A DNA stretch of 64,000 nt from Rhizobium sp. WYJ-E13 (lineage in GTDB: Bacteria > Pseudomonadota > Alphaproteobacteria > Rhizobiales > Rhizobiaceae): NCBI RefSeq assembly GCF_018987265.1, contig NZ_CP076854.1, forward strand, positions 558,001-622,000. The letters are read 5' to 3'. The notes below the pieces were generated by a model. It ran no database searches. It saw nothing but the letters and a program-made list of their open reading frames with translations, and was not told the origin of the DNA. This document shows, one piece after another, positions 1 to 9,070 of this stretch; position 1 is the stretch's first letter, and every line of letters begins with the position of its first letter. The translations under genes were made by a program, and so were the position numbers.

Positions 1-1
1 G

Positions 2-535
2 GTCATCATGGGCATCAACGATACGCTCGGCGCGCTGCCCAATATTCCGATCCTGCTTCTTCTGGTCTTCGTACTGCGTGACCAGATGACATGGTCGATG
101 CTCGCAATCGTCGCGGCCCTGCTCGGCTGGACGCATGACAGCCGCCTCATCCGCTCCGTGGCGCTCTCGCTGCGCCATCGGGAGTTCACCCGGCATGCGG
201 TCTTTTCCGGCATGCGCACGTCGCAAATCCTCATCCGCGAGCATCTTCCCTATGTCATGCCGATTGTCTTCTTCACCACGATGAACAACCTGATCTGGGC
301 GATCGGCCTTGAAGTGACGCTCTCCATTCTCGGCTTTTCCGACATCAACCGGCCGACCGTCGGCGGCATGATCTATTGGGCCAATGCCCATTCCGCCATG
401 GTCGCCGGTGTCTGGTGGTGGATCGCCTTCCCGATGCTCTTCGTAGTGATCCTCTTCCTCGGCCTCTTCATGCTCGCCATGTCGGTCAACGAATATATCG
501 ATCCGCGCTCGCGGCTCGCCCGGATGGGAGCCTGA
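2..535 (+). CDS. ABC transporter permease, DppC-type (5' partial)
   Basis: This is the inner-membrane permease of a peptide/oligosaccharide-type ABC importer. The reading frame is open to the left edge, and the 175 residues after the first visible Met are far short of the usual 280-300, so the N-terminus lies outside the window. Several hydrophobic segments are visible. The stretch from SRLIRSVALSLRHREF to ILIREHLPYVMP matches the cytoplasmic coupling loop of BPD_transp_1 permeases, where the EAA motif contacts the ATPase. It is followed 4 bp later by two ATPase genes of the same transporter. The substrate cannot be told from the sequence. Confidence 0.85.
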   Translation, partial: VIMGINDTLGALPNIPILLLLVFVLRDQMTWSMLAIVAALLGWTHDSRLIRSVALSLRHREFTRHAVFSGMRTSQILIREHLPYVMPIVFFTTMNNLIWAIGLEVTLSILGFSDINRPTVGGMIYWANAHSAMVAGVWWWIAFPMLFVVILFLGLFMLAMSVNEYIDPRSRLARMGA

Positions 536-539
536 GACG

Positions 540-1574
540 ATGCAGAACCTTTTGAGGAAAGCGCCCTTGACCCTCGTCGAAAATTCCCGGGACGCGCTGA
601 CGATCGACGGGCTGAAATGCTATTACGTCAACGACTATTTCGGCGTGCGGCGCGAGATCCGCGCGGTCGACGATATCAGCCTGACGGTGCGCAAGAACGA
701 GATCTACGGCATCGCCGGAGAATCTTCGAGCGGCAAGACCTCGCTGATCAAGACGCTTGCCGGCGCCATTCGCCCGCCGATGCGTGTCGTCGGCGGCACT
801 GTCAATTTCAACTTCGGCGGCAAGCAGATCGACGTCTATGGCGAGCCGCAGAAAATGAAGGCCGCGCGCTGGCGGCACCTGTCCTATATCATGCAGGGCT
901 CGATGAACGTGCTGAACCCGGTCCGGCGTGTGAAGCATGCCTTCAACGATTTTGCCTCCCAGCATATGGATCTCGATCCAGTCGCTTTTCGTCAGCGTGT
1001 CGAGGCGCATCTTGCCCGCCTGCATCTCGACCCGCATGTGCTCGAAGCCTTTCCGCATCAACTCTCAGGCGGCATGCGCCAGCGACTGACCATTGCACTG
1101 GCGACCGTCTGTGAACCGGAATTCATCATTGCCGACGAGCCGACGACGGCGCTCGACGTTCTGGTGCAGCAGGATGTTCTTGCGCTGATCAAGGAAGTCC
1201 AGACGCGCATGCAGGCCTCGGTCATCTTTGTGACACACGATATGTCCGTGCATGCCGCGATCACCGATCGCTTAGCCATCATGTATGCCGGGCGGCTTGC
1301 CGAAGAAGGGCCGACCCAGGCGATCTTCGACAATCCGCAGCATCCCTACACGGTTCATCTGATCGGCAGCCTGCCGCGGATCGGCGATACGAAAACCAGA
1401 AAGAGCCTGCAGGGCAAACCGCCGGCGCTTTCCAATCCGCCGCCCGGGTGCCGCTTCCACCCGCGGTGTCCGATCGCGATCGAGAGATGCTCGAAAGAAG
1501 TGCCCGTCATGCAGCCAAGCGCGACCGGCGGGCGTGTCGCCTGTTTCAGGGCAGGGGAGTATAAGATCCAATGA
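540..1574 (+). CDS. ABC transporter ATP-binding protein, DppD/OppD-type
   Basis: This is the first of two ATPases that energise the importer whose permease lies upstream. Walker A is at about residues 60-67 and reads GESSSGKT, with Ser where most family members have Gly. The signature LSGGMRQR is near residue 176 and Walker B is IIADEP. The C-terminus carries the oligopeptide-transporter extension with the Cys-containing CRFHPRCP motif, which in relatives such as DppD binds an Fe-S cluster. At 344 residues the length is normal for the family. It starts 4 bp after the permease stop and its own stop overlaps the next ATPase by ATGA, so the genes are co-transcribed. Confidence 0.88.
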   Translation: MQNLLRKAPLTLVENSRDALTIDGLKCYYVNDYFGVRREIRAVDDISLTVRKNEIYGIAGESSSGKTSLIKTLAGAIRPPMRVVGGTVNFNFGGKQIDVYGEPQKMKAARWRHLSYIMQGSMNVLNPVRRVKHAFNDFASQHMDLDPVAFRQRVEAHLARLHLDPHVLEAFPHQLSGGMRQRLTIALATVCEPEFIIADEPTTALDVLVQQDVLALIKEVQTRMQASVIFVTHDMSVHAAITDRLAIMYAGRLAEEGPTQAIFDNPQHPYTVHLIGSLPRIGDTKTRKSLQGKPPALSNPPPGCRFHPRCPIAIERCSKEVPVMQPSATGGRVACFRAGEYKIQ

Positions 1575-2446
1575 GCGGCGAACACCTTCTCGAACTTGAG
1601 AACGTCACCAAACTGTTTCCGATCGGCGGCTTCTTCTCGCGTGCCAAGATGGCGGCGGTCAACGACGTCAGTTTCGCGCTTGAGACCGGCCGGCCCGAGA
1701 TTTTCACCATTGTCGGCGAATCCGGCTCCGGCAAGTCCACGCTTGCCAAGATGATTCTCGGCAGTGAAAAGGCCGACCGCGGCACGATCCGCTTCGATGG
1801 CGCCGATATCGGCGATATTCGCAGTCGCAGTGCCCGCGAAGCCTTCATGGCCAGGGTCCAGCCGGTTTTCCAGAACCCGTTCGAAGCCTTCAACCCTCTG
1901 ACGCGCATCGACGAATACCTGTTTGCCACCGCTCATCGTTTCAAGGGTGCCAAGAGCCGCGCTGAGAGGGAGGCGCTTGCCGACGCGGCCCTGCAGCGGG
2001 TCGGCCTCTCCATTGCGGAGGTCCGCGGACGTTATTCGCACGAATTGTCGGGTGGCCAGCTTCAGCGCATTGCGGTGGCGCGTGCGCTCATTCCGGAACC
2101 GAAGCTGATCGTCGCCGACGAGCCGGTCTCGATGGTGGATGCGTCGCTGCGCATGTCGATCGTCAATCTTTTCCGCGAACTGCGTGATACGCTCAAGGTG
2201 TCGATCATCTACATCACCCACGATCTGGCGACGGCCTATTACATCGCCGATCGGGTCATCATCATGCGCAAGGGCGTGGTGGTGGAAAGCGGTGACGCGC
2301 GCGCTGTGCTCGACAATCCTCAGCATGAATATTCGATCGCGCTGAAGAATGCCGTCTTGCCGCCCGATCCGCATGAGGCGTCGGCGATCATTCGCCAGCG
2401 CCAGCAGGAGGGCGCATCGGTGCCCCGGAAGATTGCGCGCGCCTGA
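1571..2446 (+). CDS. ABC transporter ATP-binding protein, DppF/OppF-type
   Basis: This is the second ATPase of the left-edge importer and pairs with the DppD-type subunit as a heterodimer. Walker A GESGSGKST is at about residues 50-58, the signature is LSGGQLQR and Walker B is LIVADEP. The usual TSALD that follows Walker B reads VSMVD here, keeping the D-loop Asp. At 291 residues it is shorter than most OppF proteins (about 320-330), because the C-terminal Cys-rich extension is missing. The ATG overlaps the upstream stop (ATGA). The next gene is on the other strand, so the operon ends here. Confidence 0.86.
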   Translation: MSGEHLLELENVTKLFPIGGFFSRAKMAAVNDVSFALETGRPEIFTIVGESGSGKSTLAKMILGSEKADRGTIRFDGADIGDIRSRSAREAFMARVQPVFQNPFEAFNPLTRIDEYLFATAHRFKGAKSRAEREALADAALQRVGLSIAEVRGRYSHELSGGQLQRIAVARALIPEPKLIVADEPVSMVDASLRMSIVNLFRELRDTLKVSIIYITHDLATAYYIADRVIIMRKGVVVESGDARAVLDNPQHEYSIALKNAVLPPDPHEASAIIRQRQQEGASVPRKIARA

Positions 2447-2503
2447 TCCCCTGATGGTCAGAGCTTGGCCGTACCCGACAGAAGGTGCAGCCAAGCCGTG
2501 GTC

Positions 2504-3655
2504 TCAAAAGGTGCGGAAACGCAGGTTGGCTGCAGAGAGCTCGCTGACGGTGGCGCAGCCCATGAGCTTCATGCCGCGCTCGATTTCCGTTCTCATCTGC
2601 AGGAGCGCCCGTTCGACGCCGGCCTGACCGGCGGCGGCAAGCGGGAAGAGGTAGTAGCGGCCGACGCCGACGGCCTTGGCGCCGAGCGACAGGGCCTTCA
2701 GTACATGGGTGCCGCGCTGAATGCCGCCATCGACCATGACATCGATACGGTCGCCTACGGCATCGACGATTTCCGCAAGCTGGTCGAAGCCGCTTCGCGA
2801 TCCGTCGAGCTGACGTCCACCGTGATTGGACAGCACGATACCGGTGCAGCCGATATCGATGGCGCGCTTGGCATCCTCGACTGTCATGATGCCCTTCAGG
2901 CAGAACTGTCCGCCCCAGGTCTTCACCATTTCTGCAACGTCGTCCCAGTTCATGGCGGGATCGAGCATCTCGGTGAAATAGCGGCTGATCGACATGGTGC
3001 CGCTGCCCATGTCCACATGGCTGTCGAGTTGCGGCAGGCGGAATTTCTCATGCGTGAAATAATTCATCGCCCAGGCCGGTTTGACCGCAAATTGCGCCAT
3101 GCCGGCGAGATTGAGTTTGAAGGGAATGGCAAAGCCGGTACGCTTGTCGCGCTCGCGGTTGCCGCCGGTGATGCTATCGACCGTCAGCATCATCACCTGG
3201 ACGCCTGCCTGCTTGGCCCTCGCCATCATTTCGCGATTGAGGCCGCGATCCCTGTGGAAGTAGAACTGGTAGACCTGCGGCCCGCTGCTGATCTGCCGCG
3301 CTTCTTCCAGGCTGATCGTCCCGAGCGATGAGACGCCGAACATCGTGCCGAATTTGCCGGCGGCATGGGCAACCGCCCTTTCGCCCTCATGATGGAAGAG
3401 CCGCTGCAGGGCCGTCGGCGAACAATAGACCGGCATCGCGAGTTTCTGTCCCATGACGGTGACCGACATATCGACTTCGCTGACGCCGCGCAGCACGCTT
3501 GGAAGAAGATCGCAGCTTTCGAAGGATGACGTGTTGCGCCTGTAGGTCACCTCGTCATCCGCTGCGCCGTCGATATAATTGAAGATCGGCCCGGGAAGGC
3601 GTTGTTTGGCGAGGCGGCGGAAGTCATGGAAATTATGGCAGTCTGAAAGGCGCAT
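2504..3655 (-). CDS. FMN-dependent alpha-hydroxyacid dehydrogenase (LldD/glycolate oxidase family)
   Basis: This is an FMN-binding TIM-barrel enzyme that oxidises an L-2-hydroxyacid such as L-lactate to the 2-oxoacid. The family active-site motif SNHGGRQLD is near residue 280, with the substrate-binding Arg and catalytic His in it. The phosphate-binding segment VDGGIQRGTHVLKAL and the N-terminal FNYIDGAADDE are also clear. About 383 residues is the normal length. The ATG at 3655 is preferred to an in-frame TTG four codons upstream (3667). It lies tail-to-tail with the transporter operon and seems to be a single gene. L-lactate is the commonest substrate in the family, but the sequence alone does not exclude another hydroxyacid. 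Confidence 0.85.
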   Translation of the reverse strand: MRLSDCHNFHDFRRLAKQRLPGPIFNYIDGAADDEVTYRRNTSSFESCDLLPSVLRGVSEVDMSVTVMGQKLAMPVYCSPTALQRLFHHEGERAVAHAAGKFGTMFGVSSLGTISLEEARQISSGPQVYQFYFHRDRGLNREMMARAKQAGVQVMMLTVDSITGGNRERDKRTGFAIPFKLNLAGMAQFAVKPAWAMNYFTHEKFRLPQLDSHVDMGSGTMSISRYFTEMLDPAMNWDDVAEMVKTWGGQFCLKGIMTVEDAKRAIDIGCTGIVLSNHGGRQLDGSRSGFDQLAEIVDAVGDRIDVMVDGGIQRGTHVLKALSLGAKAVGVGRYYLFPLAAAGQAGVERALLQMRTEIERGMKLMGCATVSELSAANLRFRTF

Positions 3656-3855
3656 ACTCGTATCCAATCGAGGGCTGGCATGTCATGCCTCCGCATGTGG
3701 CTCAGCCGATGAACGGCCGCGAGACCTCCTCGTCTTCGCGATCCATGACCTATGGGATACGATTATTATCGCACCAATCTCAAGCTCTCTTGAGTGCGCT
3801 CCCGTCGCCTCCTCGGATAAATATGCAATTTTTCCGACAGGCCTTCGAGATCTGA

Positions 3856-4536
3856 TCAGCGACCAGCTTTGACCGCGAGCCAAATGACGTGCCGTGCGCC
3901 GCCGCGCTTGCCGTTGGCACGCGTATTGACCGCATCGACGGCAAAGCCACTATCCTTCAGCCGGCGGGTGAAGGATGGATCCGGTCCGGAGGACCAGACC
4001 GCGAGCACGCCGCCAGGGCGGAGTGCTTCGCGGGCGGATTTCAGGCCGGCGAAATCATAAAGCCGGTCGTTGGATTTGCGGGTCAAGCCATCGGGGCCGT
4101 TATCGACATCGAGCAGGATGGCGTCATAGCTGGCCTTGCCGGCGCGGATAGCTTCCTCGACATCTCCCTGATGGATTGCGACACGCGGATCGTCGAGGCA
4201 TCCCTTGAAGACCTCGGCCATCGCACCGCGCGCCCAGGCGATGACCGCAGGCACCAGTTCGGCAACGACGACGCTTGCATCTTCTGGCAGGATCGCGAGC
4301 GCAGCCCGCAGCGTAAAACCCATGCCGAGCCCGCCGATCAGGATTTTTGGCTTTGGATGCGACTTGATGCGGTCGTGAGAGAGCGTGGCGAGCGCTTCTT
4401 CGGAACCGCTGAGCCGGCTGTTCATCAGCTCGTTGGCGCCGAGCATGATCGAGAATTCGCTGCCGCGCTGTTTCAGCCGCAACTCACCGCCTTCGCCGGG
4501 AATGGTCGCGGAATCGAGTTGGATCCAGGGGAGCAT
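3856..4536 (-). CDS. Spermidine synthase-like methyltransferase-fold protein
   Basis: This protein has the Rossmann fold of spermidine synthase and class I methyltransferases. The glycine-rich ILIGGLGMGFTLRAAL is the nucleotide-binding motif I, VVVAELVPAVIAWAR follows as the acidic ribose-binding strand, and YDAILLDVDNGP matches the catalytic strand-4 region. The N-terminal domain typical of true SpeE is short, so it is better described as a SpeE-like paralogue of unknown substrate. The ATG at 4536 (MLPWIQLD) is chosen over an upstream ATG at 4575 because the extra 13 residues look like untranslated sequence. It appears monocistronic. Confidence 0.7.
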   Translation of the reverse strand: MLPWIQLDSATIPGEGGELRLKQRGSEFSIMLGANELMNSRLSGSEEALATLSHDRIKSHPKPKILIGGLGMGFTLRAALAILPEDASVVVAELVPAVIAWARGAMAEVFKGCLDDPRVAIHQGDVEEAIRAGKASYDAILLDVDNGPDGLTRKSNDRLYDFAGLKSAREALRPGGVLAVWSSGPDPSFTRRLKDSGFAVDAVNTRANGKRGGARHVIWLAVKAGR

Positions 4537-4733
4537 GGCAGTTTCGTCTCGGTAAAGGGGACCGTCCACTAGCATAGGCCGGCAGCCGATGCCAACAAAC
4601 CTCTCTCAGACCACACGCATGAAATGGTCCGCCTCATATTCGACCACGGCCCTTGCCGATGCGGTCGTAGATTGCAGCGGTCGACGAAGAGGCCGAGCAG
4701 GGCCGTCTGACAATCTTTGAAATGTGATCCGCC

Positions 4734-5546
4734 TCAGAGCCCGGCGCCTTTCCACAGGGCATGAAAATGGTGGACTGGCCCATGCCCGGAACCGACCGTC
4801 AATTCGCCCGCAGCCGCGACCGCTTGCGCAAGATAGGCCTTGGCGGTTGCGACCGCCATCTGCGGCGAAACGCCCTTGGCAAGCTCCGCAGCAAGGGCGC
4901 TGGACAGGGTGCAGCCCGTGCCATGCGTATTCTTCGTCGGCACACGCCTGGCTTCGAACCAGTGAAGACCGGAAGCGATCGACAACACGTCCGGGCTCTC
5001 GTCGCCTTCGAGATGGCCCCCTTTGACCAGCACGGCAGCGGGACCAAGTGCCCGGAGGCGCTCGGCCTGCGAGGCCATCTGCTTACGGTTTTGGGCACAC
5101 TCTTCGTGCAGCAGCGCGGCGGCTTCCGGCAGATTAGGGGTGAGGAGCGTAGCGAGCGGCAGCAGATGCCGTGTGAGCGCATCAACGGCCTGCGGGTCGA
5201 GGAGAGCCGCTCCTCCCTTGGCGATCATGACGGGGTCGATGACGATGGGAATGCCGCGATGGGGCGCCAGCGCCTCGGCAACCGCTTCGGCGATGCCGGC
5301 ATTGGCGATCATGCCGATCTTGACGGCATCGACGCGAACATCGGCAAAGACGGCCTTGATCTGCTGGGCGACGAAATGCGGCGGCACGAGATGCACGCCG
5401 GTCACACCCAGCGTGTTCTGCGCCGTCAACGCCGTCAGCGCCGCCATGCCATAAACGCCACGGGCCGACAAAGCCTTGAGATCGGCCTGGATGCCAGCGC
5501 CGCCGGATGGGTCGGAGCCGGCAATGGACAAAACGTTGCGGATCAT
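4734..5546 (-). CDS. thiD: Hydroxymethylpyrimidine/phosphomethylpyrimidine kinase
   Basis: ThiD phosphorylates 4-amino-5-hydroxymethyl-2-methylpyrimidine twice to give HMP-PP, the pyrimidine half of thiamine. The ribokinase-fold features are present: N-terminal IAGSDPSGGAGIQADLK, the VIDPVM strand, LTPNLPEA, and the C-terminal THGTGCTLSSA with the anion hole and catalytic Cys/Asp region. At 270 residues it is full length. Its ATG overlaps the thiE stop (ATGA), and it is the last gene of thiM-thiE-thiD. No thiC, thiG or thiS lies nearby, so this operon fits salvage of the pyrimidine and thiazole moieties plus coupling. Confidence 0.95.
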   Translation of the reverse strand: MIRNVLSIAGSDPSGGAGIQADLKALSARGVYGMAALTALTAQNTLGVTGVHLVPPHFVAQQIKAVFADVRVDAVKIGMIANAGIAEAVAEALAPHRGIPIVIDPVMIAKGGAALLDPQAVDALTRHLLPLATLLTPNLPEAAALLHEECAQNRKQMASQAERLRALGPAAVLVKGGHLEGDESPDVLSIASGLHWFEARRVPTKNTHGTGCTLSSALAAELAKGVSPQMAVATAKAYLAQAVAAAGELTVGSGHGPVHHFHALWKGAGL

Positions 5547-6178
5547 CGGCTGACCTTTCTGATTTCATCGGCAATGCGAAGCGTCGCAGCCTTCGGATCA
5601 AGCGTACCGCAGATCGCCGAGACGACAGCGAGCCCCTCGGCGCCTGCTGCAAAGACGGAAGCGACATGCTCGCTCTTCAGGCCGCCGATCGCAACTGTTG
5701 GAACGGGTGCAGCCTTTACCAGTCTCGCCAGCCCGTCAAAGCCGATCGGCTGCTTGTGGTCCGTCTTGGTTGGGGTGGCAAAGACTGGTCCGATACCGGC
5801 ATAATCGACGATACCAGGGTCGATTGCCGTTGCCAGAGCTTCGGTCTCCACCGACAGGCCGAGGATCATGTCCGGTCCGATCATCGAACGTGCGGCGGCT
5901 GGCCCCGTATCGTCCTGGCCGATATGCAGCCCGTCGGCGCCGATTGCAACGGCCGCCTCCACATCGTCATTGACGATCAGCAGCGCGCCTGTACCCTTCA
6001 GGACCTCTTTCAGGGCAAGGCCAGTCTCCACCATTCTTGCCGTTCCGCCATGTTTGTCGCGAAGCTGCACCATGGTCGCGCCACCCGCAACGGCGAGCCG
6101 TGTCGTCTCGACCATGCCGATACCGGCGCAAAGATCAGGATCCAGGACCAGATAGAGGGAAAGGTCAAAGTCTTTCAT
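5543..6178 (-). CDS. thiE: Thiamine-phosphate synthase
   Basis: ThiE condenses HMP-PP with hydroxyethylthiazole phosphate to give thiamine phosphate. It is a TIM barrel of 211 residues. Visible motifs are MVQLRDK (substrate and Mg binding), LLIVNDDVEAA, GADGLHIGQDD, GIGPVFATPTK for the diphosphate loop, and VAIGG near the C-terminus, all in the normal order. It overlaps thiM upstream and thiD downstream by 4 bp each, so the three enzymes are translationally coupled and should respond together to the TPP riboswitch upstream of thiM. Confidence 0.93.
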   Translation of the reverse strand: MKDFDLSLYLVLDPDLCAGIGMVETTRLAVAGGATMVQLRDKHGGTARMVETGLALKEVLKGTGALLIVNDDVEAAVAIGADGLHIGQDDTGPAAARSMIGPDMILGLSVETEALATAIDPGIVDYAGIGPVFATPTKTDHKQPIGFDGLARLVKAAPVPTVAIGGLKSEHVASVFAAGAEGLAVVSAICGTLDPKAATLRIADEIRKVSR

Positions 6179-6975
6179 GCGGCATTGATCCTGACTTTTG
6201 CATCCAGTGTCGAGCCATCAAGCGCGGCGAGCGCATCGAGGAAGCGCCAGGAGAAGGAGCCCGGGCCGGCAGCGTCTTTCGCCGCCTCTTCGCCGGCAAC
6301 CGCGAAGGTGGCGAGCGCCGCAACTGCGCCTGCAAAGGGATCATCGACAATGGTTGCGGCAAAAGCGCCTGTGAGGCAGGTCAGCGAGCAGCCGAGAGCG
6401 GTGACTTGTGGCATCAGCGGCGAGCCGCCTTCGATGCGCAGCGCTTGTGCGCCATCAGTCACGAAATCAACGACCCCGGTGACAGCGACGACTGCGCCAT
6501 GCCGTTCAGCGAGCAACCGGGCAGAAGCCTCGGCCTGCTCCACCGGGTCACGGCTGTCGACGCCCTGGCCGCGGCTTTCGCCGCCGGCAAGCGCGATGAT
6601 TTCCGAGGCATTGCCGCGGATGATCGTCGGGCGAAGCGCCAGCAGATCGGCAACCGCCTTGCGGCGGAAGGAAGTCGCGTAATGGGCGACCGGATCGAGA
6701 ACCCACGGCTTGCCGCCTGCATTCGCAGCACGTGCTGCTGCATGCATGCCGTCGATCCATTGAGTGGAGAGCGTGCCGATATTGACGGTCAAAGCGCCAC
6801 CGATCGCAGCAAATTCTCCGGCCTCCTCGGCTGCATGAACCATGGCAGGCGACGCCCCGGCCGCAAGCACCACATTGGCGGCGATGTTCATGGCGACATA
6901 ATTGGTGATGCACTGCACGAGCGGCGGCTTGGCGCGCATGGCCGTCAACAGTGCTCCGGGTGTCTTGTTCTCCAT
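6175..6975 (-). CDS. thiM: Hydroxyethylthiazole kinase
   Basis: ThiM phosphorylates 4-methyl-5-(2-hydroxyethyl)thiazole, feeding salvaged thiazole to ThiE. The 266-residue protein has the family N-terminus (PLVQCITNYVAMNIAANV), the GASPAM turn, WVLDPVA, IRGNASEI and a C-terminal ALGCSLTCLTGAF segment holding the catalytic Cys/Asp region. It is the first gene of the operon. A purine-rich AAAAGGGG lies a few bases before the ATG and can pair with an upstream GTACCC stretch, which suggests that translation initiation is the step under riboswitch control. Confidence 0.95.
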   Translation of the reverse strand: MENKTPGALLTAMRAKPPLVQCITNYVAMNIAANVVLAAGASPAMVHAAEEAGEFAAIGGALTVNIGTLSTQWIDGMHAAARAANAGGKPWVLDPVAHYATSFRRKAVADLLALRPTIIRGNASEIIALAGGESRGQGVDSRDPVEQAEASARLLAERHGAVVAVTGVVDFVTDGAQALRIEGGSPLMPQVTALGCSLTCLTGAFAATIVDDPFAGAVAALATFAVAGEEAAKDAAGPGSFSWRFLDALAALDGSTLDAKVRINAA

Positions 6976-6976
6976 A

Positions 6977-7009
6977 GTACCCCTTTTCAGGCGGGGCAGG
7001 CACGGGTAC
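6977..7009 (-). promoter_or_regulatory. Candidate Shine-Dalgarno-sequestering hairpin of thiM
   Basis: Between the TPP aptamer and the thiM ATG, GTACCC (7009 to 7004 on the minus strand) is the exact reverse complement of GGGTAC inside the AAAAGGGGTAC ribosome-binding segment (6983 to 6977). Pairing would hide the ribosome-binding site 1-2 bases before the start codon. This is the usual expression platform of proteobacterial THI elements. The pairing is seen in the sequence; its switching role is inferred. Confidence 0.55.
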
Positions 7010-7037
7010 GATCATGCAAGAGAGCAGACTGCCACCC

Positions 7038-7123
7038 GAGCGACTCCCTCCGCCGGCATTATCCGGTTCAGGTTCGAAGGGTGCTTCTCAGCCCATTCTT
7101 GCAAACGGGCGCCCCTGTCTCTC
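7038..7123 (-). promoter_or_regulatory. TPP riboswitch (THI element)
   Basis: Read on the minus strand, the segment has the conserved aptamer core CTGAGA, then ACCCTTCGAACCTGA, then CGGATAATGCCGGCGGAGGGA. These match the THI-box consensus (CTGAGA, ACCC...GAACCTGATCTGG, ATAATGCCAGCG). A P1 stem can form between GAGAGAC (7123 to 7117) and GTCGCTC (7044 to 7038) with one mismatch. It ends about 60 bp before thiM. Thiamine pyrophosphate binding should repress thiMED. Confidence 0.96.
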
Positions 7124-7287
7124 AACGGCACTCTCTCTTGCAGAGAATGGTGCCGCTGTCACTGGCAAAATGACGGTTTTACGAAAGAGACACACTCCTG
7201 GCGCCACAGCGTTGGTTTGGAGCTTGCCAACCTCTCGCATGGTCTCCTAAAAGCCCCCGCGTTTTGAGCTTGGCAAGCCCGATCCAA

Positions 7288-8811
7288 TCAGCGCAGCGGG
7301 GCCGGAAGCAGGTTAGTCGTAAAGTCCTGATAGGAAACCGGACGCAAGAACCTGTAGATAGCGAGCGTCCCGACGGAGGTCGATCTGCCGTCGGCGGTTG
7401 CCGGGTAGGGGCCGCCATGCACCATGGCGGGCGATACCTCGACACCGGTTCCGAAGCCATTCACGAGCAGTCGTCCGGCAAGCATTTCCAGCTTGGGCAC
7501 GAGGCGCCTTGCTTCCGGCCCGTCTTCGCTGGCGATGTGGAGGGCGACGGTCAACTGGCCTTCGAGGCCGTCGAGGACGCGCTCGAGTTCTGCGAGATCG
7601 CGGCAGCGCACGATAAGGCCGGCCGCGCCGAAGACCTCGTCCTGAAGCTCGTGATGCGCGAGGAATGCCGCAGCCGTCGTCTCGAAGAGAGCGGCCGTGC
7701 CTTCGAATTCACTGCCCGGCTTGCCATTGGCGACGAGGCGGACTTCCGGATGCTTTTCCAGCCGGGCGACGCCATCACAGAATGCCTTGGCGATAGAGCC
7801 CGTCAGCATTGTCTGCGCGTCGACATCAGGCAGGAGCTCCCGCGTCTTGGCAATGAAAGTATCGAGACCTTCGCTATCGACGGCGAGAATGAGGCCGGGA
7901 TTGGTGCAGAATTGTCCGGCACCCAGGACCAGCGAGCCTACAAAAGCCGTTGCAATCTCTGCCGCGCGGCTTTTCAGGGCGTTGGGGAAGAAGATAACGG
8001 GATTGATGCTGCTCATTTCGGCATAGACCGGGATCGGCTGCTTGCGCTCGGAAGCGATCTTCATCAGCGCTGTGCCGCCGCGGCGCGAACCTGTGAAACC
8101 GACTGCCCGAATTCTTGCATCGGCGACGAGCTTCTGTCCGACCTCGAAGCCGGTATCGAAGAGGAGCGCGAAGGTGCCGACATGCAGGCCGGCCCTGGCG
8201 ACGGCACGTTGTACGGCCCGGCCTACCAGTTCCGACGTGCCCGGATGGGCAGAATGCGCCTTGACGACAACAGGGCATCCAGCTGCGAGCGCAGATGCCG
8301 TGTCACCGCCGGCGACGGAGAAGGCGAGGGGAAAGTTCGATGCGCCGAAAACCGCCACGGGGCCGAGGGGAACGTTGCGCAGGCGCAGATCGGGCTTCGG
8401 AACAGGCTTGCGGGACGGATCCGCGCCATCGAAGCGAAGCTCCTGGAACCGGCCTTCACGAACCTCCTTTGCAAACAGCCGAAGCTGTCCGATCGTGCGG
8501 CCGCGCTCGCCCTCGATCCGTCCGCGCGGAAGTCCGGTTTCTGCCATTGCACGGACGACCAGCTCATCGCCGATCGCTTCGATTTCGCTGGCAATCGTCT
8601 CAAGAAAGGCTGCCCGCGTTTCCAGGTCGGTTTCCCGGTAGGAGGCGAAGGCCTCCCATGCAAGCTTGGTCGCCTCTTCGACGTCTTCTGCTGAGGCGCC
8701 ACCGAAAGAGACGGGCAGAGCCGCGCCGGTGGCTGCCTCGACGCCATAAAGCTCGCCGCGCGTGCCGCGCTTTTCCGATCCCGCAACGAGCAGGCTTCCA
8801 TTGATAGTCAT
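7288..8811 (-). CDS. Aldehyde dehydrogenase, 2,5-dioxovalerate (alpha-ketoglutaric semialdehyde) type
   Basis: This is an NAD(P)-dependent aldehyde dehydrogenase of the subfamily that oxidises alpha-ketoglutaric semialdehyde to 2-oxoglutarate, the last step of non-phosphorylative pentose, hydroxyproline or glucarate breakdown. The catalytic Cys is in [10 protein letters not shown], the general-base Glu in EMSSINPVI, and the cofactor loop in [18 protein letters not shown] is characteristic of this subfamily. The ATG at 8811 is chosen because AGGAA lies 8-9 bases upstream; an in-frame ATG at 8841 has no such site. It stands alone, with the thi promoter region downstream. The substrate assignment rests on family resemblance. 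Confidence 0.8.
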   Translation of the reverse strand: MTINGSLLVAGSEKRGTRGELYGVEAATGAALPVSFGGASAEDVEEATKLAWEAFASYRETDLETRAAFLETIASEIEAIGDELVVRAMAETGLPRGRIEGERGRTIGQLRLFAKEVREGRFQELRFDGADPSRKPVPKPDLRLRNVPLGPVAVFGASNFPLAFSVAGGDTASALAAGCPVVVKAHSAHPGTSELVGRAVQRAVARAGLHVGTFALLFDTGFEVGQKLVADARIRAVGFTGSRRGGTALMKIASERKQPIPVYAEMSSINPVIFFPNALKSRAAEIATAFVGSLVLGAGQFCTNPGLILAVDSEGLDTFIAKTRELLPDVDAQTMLTGSIAKAFCDGVARLEKHPEVRLVANGKPGSEFEGTAALFETTAAAFLAHHELQDEVFGAAGLIVRCRDLAELERVLDGLEGQLTVALHIASEDGPEARRLVPKLEMLAGRLLVNGFGTGVEVSPAMVHGGPYPATADGRSTSVGTLAIYRFLRPVSYQDFTTNLLPAPLR

Positions 8812-9070
8812 AATGGGGTTCCTTTCAAAAAGATTCGGCATCTATATAGGCGTTCGCTTTCTCATTTTCACGACATCTTTACCCAATGGTCCGGGAAAAT
8901 GGATAGCCTCGACACCGACCTTGTTGCCCGGGTGGCTGCTACCATTGTCGTCTCATCAGCCAAGTCCTGCCGCTCAAAGGGCTCGTGGCGGCGAGGACGT
9001 AGAAGTGGACCAAAGAGCTGCTGGCCCGAAGGGACGAAGCGCTGGCTCGAGACGCTTCGCAAGCGTCTGA

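Noticed and set aside
2463..2496. Inverted repeat GCTTGGC...GCCAAGC between convergent genes
   Set aside because: The 7-bp stem with a 20-nt loop and no T-run is too weak to call a terminator.
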